A stretch of DNA of 64,000 bases from DATBSL01 sp964561785 (GTDB taxonomy: Bacteria > Acidobacteriota > Vicinamibacteria > Fen-336), in assembly GCA_964561785.1 (NCBI GenBank), contig CAZLRF010000002.1, forward strand, positions 92,313 to 156,312. Reading direction: 5' to 3'. A program made the position numbers and the translations under genes. Positions 25,504-33,998 of this stretch are shown here, one piece after another. Position 1 is the stretch's first letter. Each line of letters starts with the position of its first letter. Below the pieces are notes generated by a model. It saw only the letters and a program-made list of their open reading frames with translations. It searched no databases and was not told the DNA's origin.

Positions 25504-26334
25504 TCAGGCGTCCACGAAGTCGAGCGCCACCCGCCGCGGGACGATCCCGGCCTCGAAGCCCCGGTCGAGGAAGACCTGGACCGCCTTCCTCCCGCGCTCC
25601 CCCATCTCGACCGTCATGTCGTTGACCCACATCCCCACGAAGCGGTCCGCGACCTTCGGGTCCATCCCCCGGGCGAACGTCATCGCGTGCTCGAGGGCCT
25701 GCGGCCGGTGGGCGAGCGAGTGCCTGACGGTCTCCCGCACGAGCCGCGTGAGCCGCGCCATCATCTCCGCGCCGAGGTCGCGCCTCACCGCGTTTCCTCC
25801 GAGCGGCAAGGGCAGGCCGGTCTCGTCCTTCCACCAGGCGCCCAGGTCGACCACCTGGTGCAGGCCCTGCCCGCCGAAGGTGAGCTGGCCCTCGTGGATG
25901 ACGAGGCCCACGTCGGCCCGGCCCTCGCGCACCTCGGTGAGAATGCGGTCGAAGGGCACGACACGCGTGGCGACGCCGGGCGAGAAGAGCTGGAGCGCGA
26001 GGTACGCCGAGGTGAGCGTGCCGGGCACGGCCACCGTGTGGGAGCCGACCGCCTTCGCGTCCATCGGCTCGCGAGCCACGAGGAGCGGGCCGTAGCCGTC
26101 GCCGATCGAGCCCCCGCAGGGCATGAGGGCGTACTTGTCGGCCACGTACGGGTAGGCGTGGAACGAGATCGCTGTCACCTCGTGGCGGCCCTCGCGGGCG
26201 TGCTGGTTGAGGGTCTCGATGTCGGTGAGGACGTGGGTCACCTCGAGGTCCCCGGTCGGCACGCCGCCCCGGGCGAGGCCGTAGAACATGAACGCGTCGT
26301 CGCTGTCGGGGCTGTGGGCGATCGTGATCTTCAT
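25504..26334 (-). CDS. mqnD: 1,4-dihydroxy-6-naphthoate synthase (futalosine pathway)
   Basis: A 276-residue periplasmic-binding-fold enzyme without signal peptide. IAHSPDSDDAFMFYGLA, TDIETLNQ, AISFHAYPYV and CGGSIGDGYGP are MqnD hallmarks. It converts cyclic de-hypoxanthine futalosine to 1,4-dihydroxy-6-naphthoate, so this organism probably makes menaquinone by the futalosine route. It starts immediately after the EamA stop, without spacing, and ends 57 bases before the Clp gene. Confidence 0.9.
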   Translation of the reverse strand: MKITIAHSPDSDDAFMFYGLARGGVPTGDLEVTHVLTDIETLNQHAREGRHEVTAISFHAYPYVADKYALMPCGGSIGDGYGPLLVAREPMDAKAVGSHTVAVPGTLTSAYLALQLFSPGVATRVVPFDRILTEVREGRADVGLVIHEGQLTFGGQGLHQVVDLGAWWKDETGLPLPLGGNAVRRDLGAEMMARLTRLVRETVRHSLAHRPQALEHAMTFARGMDPKVADRFVGMWVNDMTVEMGERGRKAVQVFLDRGFEAGIVPRRVALDFVDA

Positions 26335-27240
26335 TCAGGCTTTCCGGGAAAGACCCATCATAGCCCGGCGCAGCGCGGGCGCGTTCTGGAACGCCACTGC
26401 GCCCAGGATGAGCGCGGCCCCCGCCCACTGCCCCGGGGCGAGCCGCTCGCCGAGGAGGAGGAAGGCGAGCAGGAGGGTGACCACGACCTCGAGCGAGCTC
26501 AGGACGGAGGCGCGGGTCGGGCCGACGAGCGCCATCCCGGCGAGGAACGCGGTCATGGCCACCACCGTCGAGACGACGCCGATGGCGGCGACGCTCAGGA
26601 CGGCGCGCAGGTCGAGGGGCAGGGCGAGCCCCCCGTCCGCGAGCGCGAAGCCGACGCAGATGACGGCGGCGGCCTGGGCGAGGTGAAGCGCCAGCACCCG
26701 GGCGGGGACGCCCGCGCCGAACCGGCTGCTGAGCACGATGTAGGAGGCGTAGACGAGCGCCGCGCCGAGGGCCCACAGGACCCCGCTCGCCGGGAGCGGC
26801 GCTCCCTCGGCCGCGCCCGTCGCGGTGAGCGCGCAGCCGGCGAAGGCCCCGACCGCGGCGACGAGCGCCCGCCACGTCAGCCGCTCGACGCCGGCGAAGG
26901 CGGCGAGGAACGCCACGAGGACGGGGTAGGTGTAGAGCACGAGCGCGGTCACCGAGGCCGGGATCTCTTCGAGCGCGCGGAAGTAGGCGATCGAGTTGAA
27001 GACGAACACCGACCCGACGGCCCACAGCCGGAGCCGGACACGCAGGGGCGGCGGGGCCGCCGAGCGCTCGAGCAGCGCGATCAGCACGGCCGCGACGACG
27101 TAGCGCCACGCGAGCAGAGGCAGCGGCCGGACCCCCGCCGCGTACGCGACCTTGCCCAGGATGGGCAGGACGCCGTAGGCCAGCGTGCTGAGCGCGACGA
27201 GAGCGAGGCCGCGCGCCTCTTCGCGGGGGGTCGAGGACAC
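26335..27240 (-). CDS. EamA/DMT-family transporter
   Basis: A 301-residue inner-membrane protein with about ten helices arranged as two EamA repeats (for example LALVALSTLAYGVLPILGKV and LWALGAALVYASYIVLSSRF). Members export metabolites or amino acids; the substrate is unknown. GTG at 27240 gives SSTPREE. TATACT lies seven bases before the GTG, suggesting a leaderless message. It is divergent from the ABC exporter genes. Confidence 0.85.
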   Translation of the reverse strand: MSSTPREEARGLALVALSTLAYGVLPILGKVAYAAGVRPLPLLAWRYVVAAVLIALLERSAAPPPLRVRLRLWAVGSVFVFNSIAYFRALEEIPASVTALVLYTYPVLVAFLAAFAGVERLTWRALVAAVGAFAGCALTATGAAEGAPLPASGVLWALGAALVYASYIVLSSRFGAGVPARVLALHLAQAAAVICVGFALADGGLALPLDLRAVLSVAAIGVVSTVVAMTAFLAGMALVGPTRASVLSSLEVVVTLLLAFLLLGERLAPGQWAGAALILGAVAFQNAPALRRAMMGLSRKA

Positions 27241-27363
27241 CGCCGAGAGTATAGAATCAGCCCCCGGGAACCCCCGGGGACACCCCCTCGTACGATTCCT
27301 TCGGTAGCCGCGCCAACCCACCCGCCGACGGTCGCGACGGCCCGCCTCGGGCCGGGAGGATCC

Positions 27364-28284
27364 ATGAACGACAAGGCCATCGTCCTCAAGGGGATACGCA
27401 AGGCCTTCGCCGGCCACGTGGCGGTGAAGGACCTCTCCCTGGAGGTGCCGCGCGGCAGCGTCTTCGGCCTGCTCGGACCGAACGGAGCGGGCAAGACGAC
27501 CACGCTGCGCATGGTCATGAACATCCTGGGGACGGACGCGGGGACGATCGAGATCCTCGGCGCGCCCGCGGACCACGCCAGCCGCGACCGCATCGGCTAC
27601 ATGCCCGAGGAGCGGGGGCTGTACCCGCGCATGGTGCTCGAGGAGCAGCTCGTCTTCATGGCTGCGATCAAGGGCCTCGCCTCGCGCGAGGCGAAGGCGC
27701 GTCTGGGCCCCTGGCTCGAGCGGCTCGGGCTCTCCGACTGGCGGAAGAAGAAGACGAACGAGCTCTCGAAGGGCATGCAGCAGAAGGCCCAGTTCATCGC
27801 CACCGTGCTGCACGAGCCCGACGTTCTGATCATGGACGAGCCGATGAGCGGCCTCGACCCCGTCGGCATGGACGTCATGCGCGACGTGATGCTCGACCTG
27901 CGGCGCAAGGGCACCACGATCGTCCTCTCCAGCCACCAGATGGACACGGTCGAGAAGCTGTGCGAGCGCGTCGCCCTCATCAACCGCGGGGAGAAGGTCC
28001 TCGACGGCTCGGTGGCCGAGGTCAAGGCGCGCCACGGCAAGAACACGGTCGTCCTCGCCTACGACGGCGACGGCGCCTTCCTCGGCTCGCTGCCGGGGGT
28101 CGCGAAGCTCACCGACTTCGGCCAGTACGTCGAGGTGCGCCTCCTGGACGGGACGGACCCCCAGCCCCTCCTCCGGGAGGCGGTGGCGCGGCTCCGCCTG
28201 CGCCGGTTCGAGATCGTCGAGCCGAGCCTGCACGACATCTTCGTCGAGACGGTGAAGGGCCACGGGAAGGAGGCCGCCGCGTGA
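27364..28284 (+). CDS. ABC exporter ATPase (NatA-like)
   Basis: A 306-residue cytoplasmic ATPase. Walker A GLLGPNGAGKTTTLR, signature LSKGMQQKAQF, Walker B VLIMDEPMSGLD and the switch His (SSHQMD) are complete. A C-terminal extension of about 80 residues (FEIVEPSLHDIFVETVKG) is typical of the Nat/DrrA group. With the following permease it forms a half-type exporter, possibly for sodium ions, lipids or drugs. Confidence 0.93.
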   Translation: MNDKAIVLKGIRKAFAGHVAVKDLSLEVPRGSVFGLLGPNGAGKTTTLRMVMNILGTDAGTIEILGAPADHASRDRIGYMPEERGLYPRMVLEEQLVFMAAIKGLASREAKARLGPWLERLGLSDWRKKKTNELSKGMQQKAQFIATVLHEPDVLIMDEPMSGLDPVGMDVMRDVMLDLRRKGTTIVLSSHQMDTVEKLCERVALINRGEKVLDGSVAEVKARHGKNTVVLAYDGDGAFLGSLPGVAKLTDFGQYVEVRLLDGTDPQPLLREAVARLRLRRFEIVEPSLHDIFVETVKGHGKEAAA

Positions 28285-29534
28285 GCAGCAAGCTCTGGGC
28301 CGTCGTCAAGCGCGAGTACGTCGAGCGCGTCCGCACGAAGGGCTTCGTGATCGGGACGATCCTCGGCCCCCTGATCATGGGGGCGATGATGATCGTCCCC
28401 GCCCTCGCCGCGCGCTCGGGGGGCAAGCCCCTGACGGTGGCGGTGCTGGACCGGACGGGCACGCTGGGCCCGGCGGTCGAGGACGGCCTGCGGGAGGCGA
28501 CGTTCGACGGGAGGAAGCGGTTCGACGTCCAGCCGTCCGGGACGGCCCCGGCCACGGAGCGCGAGCCCGCGCTGAAGAAGGCGGTCCTCGAGGGCAAGCT
28601 CGACGGCTACCTCGTCGTCCCCGAGGACGCGGTCGCCACCGCCACGGCGAGCTACTACGGCCGCAACGTGAGCAACCGGATCGACCTGCGCACGATGGAG
28701 CGCACGGTGAGCGACGTGCTCGTGGGCGCGCGCCTCGCCGGCGCCGGCCTCGACCCCGCGAAGGTCAAGGACCTGACCCGGGAGCTCGACCTCAAGACGA
28801 TCCGCCTCAGCGAGGCGGGCGAGCGGGAGGACCGGGGGGCGGCGCTCATCTTCTCGGTGATCCTGCTCATGATCCTGTACGTGAGCATCCTGATGTGGGG
28901 CCAGGCGGTCATGACCTCGGTCATCGAGGAGAAGTCGAACCGGGTGGTCGAGGTCATGGGCTCCGGCGTCTCCTCGACGACCCTCCTCGCCGGCAAGCTC
29001 CTCGGCGTCGGCGGGGCCGGCCTCACCCAGTTCCTCGTGTGGTCGGTCTCGCTCTTCGGCGTCTCCCTGGCGATGGCGGGCCCCTTCGCGGGCACTCTGC
29101 CGATACCGGAGATCACGCCCCTCATGCTGGTGTCGTTCGTGCTGTTCTTCCTCCTCGGCTTCTTCTTCTACTCCGCCCTCTACGCGGCGATCGGGGCCGC
29201 GGTCAACACCGTCCAGGAGGCGCAGAACCTCGTCTTCCCGGTCATGCTGCCGATCCTCATCGGCATGGTGTCCTTCCCCGCCGCCCTCGAGGCCCCGGAC
29301 GGGAGCCTCGCCGTGACCATGTCGATGATTCCGGGCGTCTCGCCCCTCATCATGTTCCTGCGGATCGTCGTCCTCACCCCGCCCGCCTGGCAGATCGCGC
29401 TCTCGATCGCCCTCATGGTGCTCGGCATCCTCGCCGTCCTCTGGGTCTCCGCGCGCGTCTACCGGGTCGGCATCCTCATGTACGGGAAGAAGCCGACCTT
29501 CCCCGAGCTCATGAAGTGGGTCCGTCACGCCTGA
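28281..29534 (+). CDS. ABC-2 type permease (NatB-like)
   Basis: A 417-residue permease. One helix (IGTILGPLIMGAMMIVPALA) is followed by a large extracytoplasmic domain (residues about 45-185) and then five or six helices with the conserved EEKSNRVVEVMGS cytoplasmic motif. This matches NatB-type ABC-2 subunits. The GTG start overlaps the ATPase stop (GTGA), so the pair is coupled. Confidence 0.92.
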   Translation: MSSKLWAVVKREYVERVRTKGFVIGTILGPLIMGAMMIVPALAARSGGKPLTVAVLDRTGTLGPAVEDGLREATFDGRKRFDVQPSGTAPATEREPALKKAVLEGKLDGYLVVPEDAVATATASYYGRNVSNRIDLRTMERTVSDVLVGARLAGAGLDPAKVKDLTRELDLKTIRLSEAGEREDRGAALIFSVILLMILYVSILMWGQAVMTSVIEEKSNRVVEVMGSGVSSTTLLAGKLLGVGGAGLTQFLVWSVSLFGVSLAMAGPFAGTLPIPEITPLMLVSFVLFFLLGFFFYSALYAAIGAAVNTVQEAQNLVFPVMLPILIGMVSFPAALEAPDGSLAVTMSMIPGVSPLIMFLRIVVLTPPAWQIALSIALMVLGILAVLWVSARVYRVGILMYGKKPTFPELMKWVRHA

Positions 29535-29538
29535 CGCG

Positions 29539-30450
29539 GTGAGGGCCGCTGGCGCGCGGGCCGCGTTGCGCGCGGCCGTCGCGATCGCCGTGGCCGCGAC
29601 CCTCCCCGGGTTCGCCGGGGCCGCGCGAGCCGAGGAGGATCCGCCCGCGGCGCCCACGGGGCCCGCGGCCTTCGCCGAGGCGATCGCCGCGGGCGACGCC
29701 CACTACGCGCGGCGAGGCGAGGGGGCGGACGAGCGCGGGGCGCCGCCGTTCCAGATCGACGGCGCGATCGCCGAGTACCGCCGCGCGCTCGCCCTCGACC
29801 CCACGTCGCTCGAGGCCCGGGTGCGCCTCATGAGGGCCTACTTCTTCCGGGGAGGCTTCTGCGGGGAGATGCCGCGGGACGAGAAGGTCCGGCTCTTCGA
29901 CGAGGCGAAGCGGCTCGCGGAGGAGGTGGTCTCGCGGCTGGACACCGAGCTCGGGCGGAAAAAGGGCAAGGTGACGCGGGACGCCGCGTCGCGAGTGACC
30001 CCGGCGGCGGAGGCGTACCTCTGGTCCGCGGTGTCCTGGGGCCAGTGGGCGGTCTTCCACCGGGTGTCGGCGGCGTGGTCCGGGGCGCCGGGCCGCATCC
30101 GGGACCTCGCCGAGGCCGTGATCGTGCTCGACCCCGGCGCCGAGCAGGCAGGGGCCCACATCATCCTCGGGCGGCTGCACTCCGAGGCGCCGAAGATCCC
30201 CCTGGTCACGGGCTTCGTTTCGCGCGAGAAGGCGGTGGCGGCCGTGCGGGCGGGGATCGCCCTCGCCCCGGAGAACCGCGCCCTCGCCTACTTCACCGCC
30301 GACGTCCTGCTGAGGCACGCCCCGGGCGCGGATGGTGAAGCCCGTGAGATCCTGGCCCGCGTCTCCTCGACCCCGCCGCGTGCCGATTTCAGGGCCGAGG
30401 ACCTGCACTACGCCCGCATGGCCCGAGAGCGTCTGGCCGGGCTGCGCTAG
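29539..30450 (+). CDS. Exported TPR-type protein
   Basis: A 303-residue protein with a signal peptide (to AARAEED). Alpha-helical repeats (IAEYRRALALDPTSLEARVR and AAVRAGIALAPENRALAYFT) recall tetratricopeptide units, in the manner of TRAP-associated TatT proteins. GTG at 29539 is only four bases after the permease stop, so it may accompany the ABC exporter as a periplasmic partner; that role is inferred. The last four bases overlap the convergent dusB gene. Confidence 0.68.
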   Translation: MRAAGARAALRAAVAIAVAATLPGFAGAARAEEDPPAAPTGPAAFAEAIAAGDAHYARRGEGADERGAPPFQIDGAIAEYRRALALDPTSLEARVRLMRAYFFRGGFCGEMPRDEKVRLFDEAKRLAEEVVSRLDTELGRKKGKVTRDAASRVTPAAEAYLWSAVSWGQWAVFHRVSAAWSGAPGRIRDLAEAVIVLDPGAEQAGAHIILGRLHSEAPKIPLVTGFVSREKAVAAVRAGIALAPENRALAYFTADVLLRHAPGADGEAREILARVSSTPPRADFRAEDLHYARMARERLAGLR

Positions 30451-31631
30451 CCTCCCGAGTCCGCGGTCTCCGCCTCCGGACCGGGGGCCTCGTCGTCGTC
30501 GAGCCGGTCGAGGTAGCCCTCGGGCAGGGCGACCCTTTGGGTCCCGCTCGTCTTCCCGCGCGGGACGCGCATGGCCTCCGGGGGGTAAGCCAGAGAGCGG
30601 TCGAGGCCGCCGAGCACCTCCTCGAGCTCGTCGAGGCGCAGCACCTGCATGAGGCGCTGGCGCAGGGGGGCGCTGCCCGGAAAGCACTTGGTGTACCAGC
30701 TCGAGTGCTTGCGGAAGGCCTTCATCGCCGCGCCCTCGTCGCCGAGCCACCGGGCGAGCAGCCGGGCGTGCTCGAGCATCTCGTCGACCACGCCGCCGAG
30801 CGACGGCGGGTTCGACGGCTCGCGCCCCTCGAACACGTCGGCGAGGTCGCGGAACAGCCACGGTCGCCCGAGGCAGCCCCGGCCGACGACCACCCCGTCG
30901 CAGCCGGTCGTGCGCATCATGCGCAGGGCGTCCTGGGCCTCCCAGACGTCGCCGTTGCCGAGGACCGGGATGCGCGTGACCTCCTGCTTGAGCCGGGCGA
31001 TCGCCTCCCAGCGGGCCTCGCCGTCGTAGAGCTGGGCGGCGGTGCGCGCGTGCAGGGCGACCGCGGCACAGCCCTCCTCCTGACCGATCCGGCCGGCGTC
31101 GAGGTAGGTCTCGTACCGGTCGTCGATGCCGATCCGGAACTTGATCGTGACCGGGACGCGTCCCGCGGCGGCGACCGCGGCGCTCACGATGCGCCGCAGG
31201 AGCCGAGGCTTCAGCGGGATCGCGGCCCCGCCGCCCTTGCTCGTGACCTTGCGCACCGGGCAGCCGAAGTTCATGTCGACGTGGTCGACTCGCCCCTCGC
31301 CGACGAGCAGGCGCACCGCCTCGCCCACGAAGCGGGGGTCGACGCCGTAGAGCTGGAGGCTTCGGATCGTCTCCTCCTCGCCGAAGCTCGCGAGGAGGAG
31401 CGTCTTGCGGTTGCCCTCGACGAGGGCCCGCGCGGTGATCATCTCGCTGACGTACAGCCCGGCCCCGTGGCGGCGGCACAGGGTGCGAAACGGCGGGTTC
31501 GTGACCCCGGCCATGGGGGCGAGGACCACCGGCGGCCAGACGGGGATCGTCCCGATGCGCAGCGGGGCGAACTCCCCCGGCTGCGCGGGGGGGACGTCGC
31601 GGTTCTGCGGGCTGCGGTAGGCCGCGTCCAT
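30447..31631 (-). CDS. dusB: tRNA-dihydrouridine synthase
   Basis: A 394-residue FMN enzyme reducing uridines in tRNA D-loops. VVLAPMAGVTNPPFRTLC opens the TIM barrel; MNFGCPVRKVTSKGGGAA contains the active-site Cys, LHARTAAQLYDGEA and VLGNGDVWEAQDA are FMN-binding. The C-terminal helical domain includes RKHSSWYTKCFPG. A short acidic tail (DDDEAPGPEAETADS) is unusual. It is the last gene of a four-gene minus-strand operon that begins with the kinase gene. Confidence 0.92.
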   Translation of the reverse strand: MDAAYRSPQNRDVPPAQPGEFAPLRIGTIPVWPPVVLAPMAGVTNPPFRTLCRRHGAGLYVSEMITARALVEGNRKTLLLASFGEEETIRSLQLYGVDPRFVGEAVRLLVGEGRVDHVDMNFGCPVRKVTSKGGGAAIPLKPRLLRRIVSAAVAAAGRVPVTIKFRIGIDDRYETYLDAGRIGQEEGCAAVALHARTAAQLYDGEARWEAIARLKQEVTRIPVLGNGDVWEAQDALRMMRTTGCDGVVVGRGCLGRPWLFRDLADVFEGREPSNPPSLGGVVDEMLEHARLLARWLGDEGAAMKAFRKHSSWYTKCFPGSAPLRQRLMQVLRLDELEEVLGGLDRSLAYPPEAMRVPRGKTSGTQRVALPEGYLDRLDDDEAPGPEAETADSGG

Positions 31632-31639
31632 CGGCCGGG

Positions 31640-32176
31640 TCAGGGCGCGAGCGCCGCCGAGAGAGCGCGCTTCACCTGGGGGACGTGGTGGTCGAGGTGC
31701 GCCTGGAGCACGGCGAGGGTATCGGCGAGCGTGAGCCGACCCGCCACAGGATGGCGGAAGACCAGCCGGCCCGCGAGCGCGCGGGGGAAGGCCTCGACGA
31801 GGGCGCGCCACTCCCGCCGCACCTCCTCCCACCGGGCGCGCAGGGCGGCCGGGTCCACGGTGTCGGGGACGGCCGCGGCCACTGTCGGGGCCTTGAAGCG
31901 CAGGGGCAGGGCGAGCGCGACCTCGAGGATCGCCCGGCGCAGCCGGCTGGAGACCGCGCCGCGGGGCAGCGCGGGGCCGGCCTGCATCTTCTTTCGGACG
32001 TAGGCGAGCGTCCCCGCCTCCGCCTCGACCACGTGGTGCAGCACCTGGAGGGCCGACCACCGGCCGGGGCCGGGCGGCCGGTCGAGCGCGGCGAGCTCCC
32101 GGCCCTCGAGAAGCGAGAGCACCCGCTCCCGCGCGGCCTCGAGGCGGTCGAGCCGCGCCCGGAGCCCGGAGCCCAC
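31640..32176 (-). CDS. DinB-like four-helix protein
   Basis: A 178-residue protein of the DinB/DUF664 superfamily. Metal-ligand histidines are expected in ALQVLHHVVEAEAG and LQAHLDHHVPQ. Related proteins include bacillithiol or mycothiol S-transferases and uncharacterised hydrolases; the substrate here is unknown. The GTG at 32176 follows the previous stop by five bases and the domain starts immediately after; an upstream extension is not needed. Confidence 0.75.
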   Translation of the reverse strand: MGSGLRARLDRLEAARERVLSLLEGRELAALDRPPGPGRWSALQVLHHVVEAEAGTLAYVRKKMQAGPALPRGAVSSRLRRAILEVALALPLRFKAPTVAAAVPDTVDPAALRARWEEVRREWRALVEAFPRALAGRLVFRHPVAGRLTLADTLAVLQAHLDHHVPQVKRALSAALAP

Positions 32177-32181
32177 GCCGT

Positions 32182-32553
32182 TCAGGCCTTGCGCTCGCGC
32201 CGGGCGGCCACGAAGGAGCGCACGCAGAGGGCCACGAACGCGAGGCACAGGAGGGCGGTCACCGACTGGGCGGCCGCCGCCGCCGGCCGCTCGACCGGGG
32301 CCCCGGAGAGCAGGGCCGGGAGCCGAGCGAGGCCCCGGACCGACCCGAGAAAGCCGAGGACGCCGACGAGGGCGGCGGCGTGCATCGCCTGGCGACGCAT
32401 CCCCTCCCGGCGGGCGAGGAGGCCAGCCGCGGCGAGCAGGACGCCGAGGGCCGCGGGGATGAGGGCGGTGGGGCTCGTCCCGCCGGTGCCGGCGTAGAAG
32501 CCGACCCCGACGAGGACGAGGAGGACGCCGAAGGAGAGGGCGGTCTGGGGCAT
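32182..32553 (-). CDS. Small four-helix membrane protein
   Basis: A 123-residue protein with about four transmembrane helices (ALSFGVLLVLVGVGFYAG, ALIPAALGVLLAAAGLLA, AALVGVLGFLGSVRGL, SVTALLCLAFVALCVRSFV). No family recognised, although two-TM repeats of this kind occur in small bacterial proteins near kinases. It starts two bases after the kinase stop, so it is probably coupled to it. Confidence 0.7.
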   Translation of the reverse strand: MPQTALSFGVLLVLVGVGFYAGTGGTSPTALIPAALGVLLAAAGLLARREGMRRQAMHAAALVGVLGFLGSVRGLARLPALLSGAPVERPAAAAAQSVTALLCLAFVALCVRSFVAARRERKA

Positions 32554-32555
32554 GC

Positions 32556-33908
32556 TCACTTCTTCCGGGTCTGGCGCGGCGTGTCGTCGTCGACGTGGAC
32601 GAGGTAGTCGGGGGCGGGGCTGTCGAGGAAGCGCACGTTGAGGCGGCGGATGTGGTCCTTGCCCACGTAGCTGCCCCGGACCTCGGCCCTCGTCTTGAAC
32701 GGCCCGTCGACGTGCTCGAGGTGGACGATGTCCCCGGCGACGAGGGCGGACATCGTGGTGAAGATCCGCGCCCCGCCCCGGCTCATGTTCTCGGCGACGG
32801 TGCGCTCCTCCTGCAGGACGGTCCCCGCGGTGCCCAGGCGGCGCATCCGGAAGTTCACCGGGATCTCGAGCCGCGAGGAGCGGCGACGGTCCGTCGGCAC
32901 CGGCGTCGGGGGCATCTCCCCGAGGTCGGGTGCGGGGACGCGGGCGAGGCGGGAGGTGGGCGCGGTGTCCTCCCCCTCGCCGCTCAGCGTCTTCTGCCGG
33001 GCCCGGCGCAGCGCCTCGGCGACCTCGGAGGCCGCGGCGTAGCGATCCGCCCGGTTCTTCGCGAGCGCCTTGCGCAGGACGGGCACCGCGGGGAGCGGGA
33101 TCCGCGCCGCGGGAACCCCGTCGAACGGCACCGGGTCCTGGATGTGCTTGAAGAGGGTCGCGACCGGCGTGTCGCCGCGGAAGGGGACCGTCCCCGTGAA
33201 GATCTCGTAGATCACGATCCCGAGGGCGTAGATGTCGGAGCGGTGGTCGATCCGGTCGCCGAGGCACTGCTCGGGGCTCATGTACTCGGGCGTGCCCATG
33301 ATCTGGCCTTCCATCGTGAGCCCGCCGCCCGAGCCGCTGCGGTCGCCCCCCTCGATCTTCGCGATCCCGAAGTCCATGAGACGCACCCGGCCCCCGGGAT
33401 CGCGCATGATGTTGGAGGTCTTGAGGTCGCGGTGGATGATCCCGACGTCGTGGATCGCCTGCAGCCCCTCCGCGGCCTGGATCGCGACGTCGAAGGCCTC
33501 CTCGGGGGGAAGGTAGCCTCCGCGCTCGCGCGCGAGCTGCTTGATGTCGGTGCCCTCGACGTACTCCATCGAGATGTAGCGCACGCCCCCGTCCTCGCCG
33601 TACTCGTGGATCCGGCACACGTTGCGGTGGGACACCTTGCGGGCGAGCTTGATCTCGTGGCGGAAGCGCTTGGCCATCTCCACGGTCTTCGCGTACTCGG
33701 AGCGCAGCACCTTGATCGCCACCGTCTCCTCGAGCATGCGGTCGTGGGCCTTGTAGACCATGCCCATCCCGCCCTTGCCGAGGGGGCTCAGCACCTCGTA
33801 CCGGCCGGCGATGACCGAGCCCTGGGTGAGGGCGGCGAGCGAGCGCCCGCAGGTGAAGCACGTCTCGGCCGCGTCGTCGTTCGGCGCCTTGCAGGACGGG
33901 CAGATCAT
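32556..33908 (-). CDS. Zinc-ribbon serine/threonine kinase fused to PilZ
   Basis: A 450-residue soluble protein. Cys3, Cys6, Cys17 and Cys20 form an N-terminal zinc ribbon (ICPSCKAPN). The kinase domain (about 37-300) has the Gly loop LGKGGMGMVYKA, Lys in VAIKVL, HRDLKTSN, DFG in LMDFGIAK and the APE-like GTPEYMSPE, so it should be active. Residues about 350-445 form a PilZ domain with RRRSSRLEIPVNFRM and NMSRGGARI, a c-di-GMP-type binding module. There is no transmembrane helix. It heads the operon with a membrane protein, DinB and dusB genes. The kinase probably integrates a second-messenger signal. Confidence 0.9.
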   Translation of the reverse strand: MICPSCKAPNDDAAETCFTCGRSLAALTQGSVIAGRYEVLSPLGKGGMGMVYKAHDRMLEETVAIKVLRSEYAKTVEMAKRFRHEIKLARKVSHRNVCRIHEYGEDGGVRYISMEYVEGTDIKQLARERGGYLPPEEAFDVAIQAAEGLQAIHDVGIIHRDLKTSNIMRDPGGRVRLMDFGIAKIEGGDRSGSGGGLTMEGQIMGTPEYMSPEQCLGDRIDHRSDIYALGIVIYEIFTGTVPFRGDTPVATLFKHIQDPVPFDGVPAARIPLPAVPVLRKALAKNRADRYAAASEVAEALRRARQKTLSGEGEDTAPTSRLARVPAPDLGEMPPTPVPTDRRRSSRLEIPVNFRMRRLGTAGTVLQEERTVAENMSRGGARIFTTMSALVAGDIVHLEHVDGPFKTRAEVRGSYVGKDHIRRLNVRFLDSPAPDYLVHVDDDTPRQTRKK

Positions 33909-33998
33909 GGGCTCGGGCCCCGGGGGCCGCATGATTGTGTACCGGAACGGCCGCCCCCCGCGAGCCCCGCCCGGCGGCGGCCGGTCTATCATCGGCGC

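Noticed and set aside
22718..27109. A 1463-codon minus-strand frame
   Set aside because: It overlaps clp and mqnD in another frame; only the final 82 codons (DUF2442) are supported.
23035..28284. A 1749-codon open frame on the plus strand spanning the clp-mqnD-EamA region
   Set aside because: Only its last part (from 27364) is a real ABC ATPase. The rest is antisense to three conserved genes and is Arg/His/Asp-rich low-complexity, typical of shadows in GC-rich DNA.
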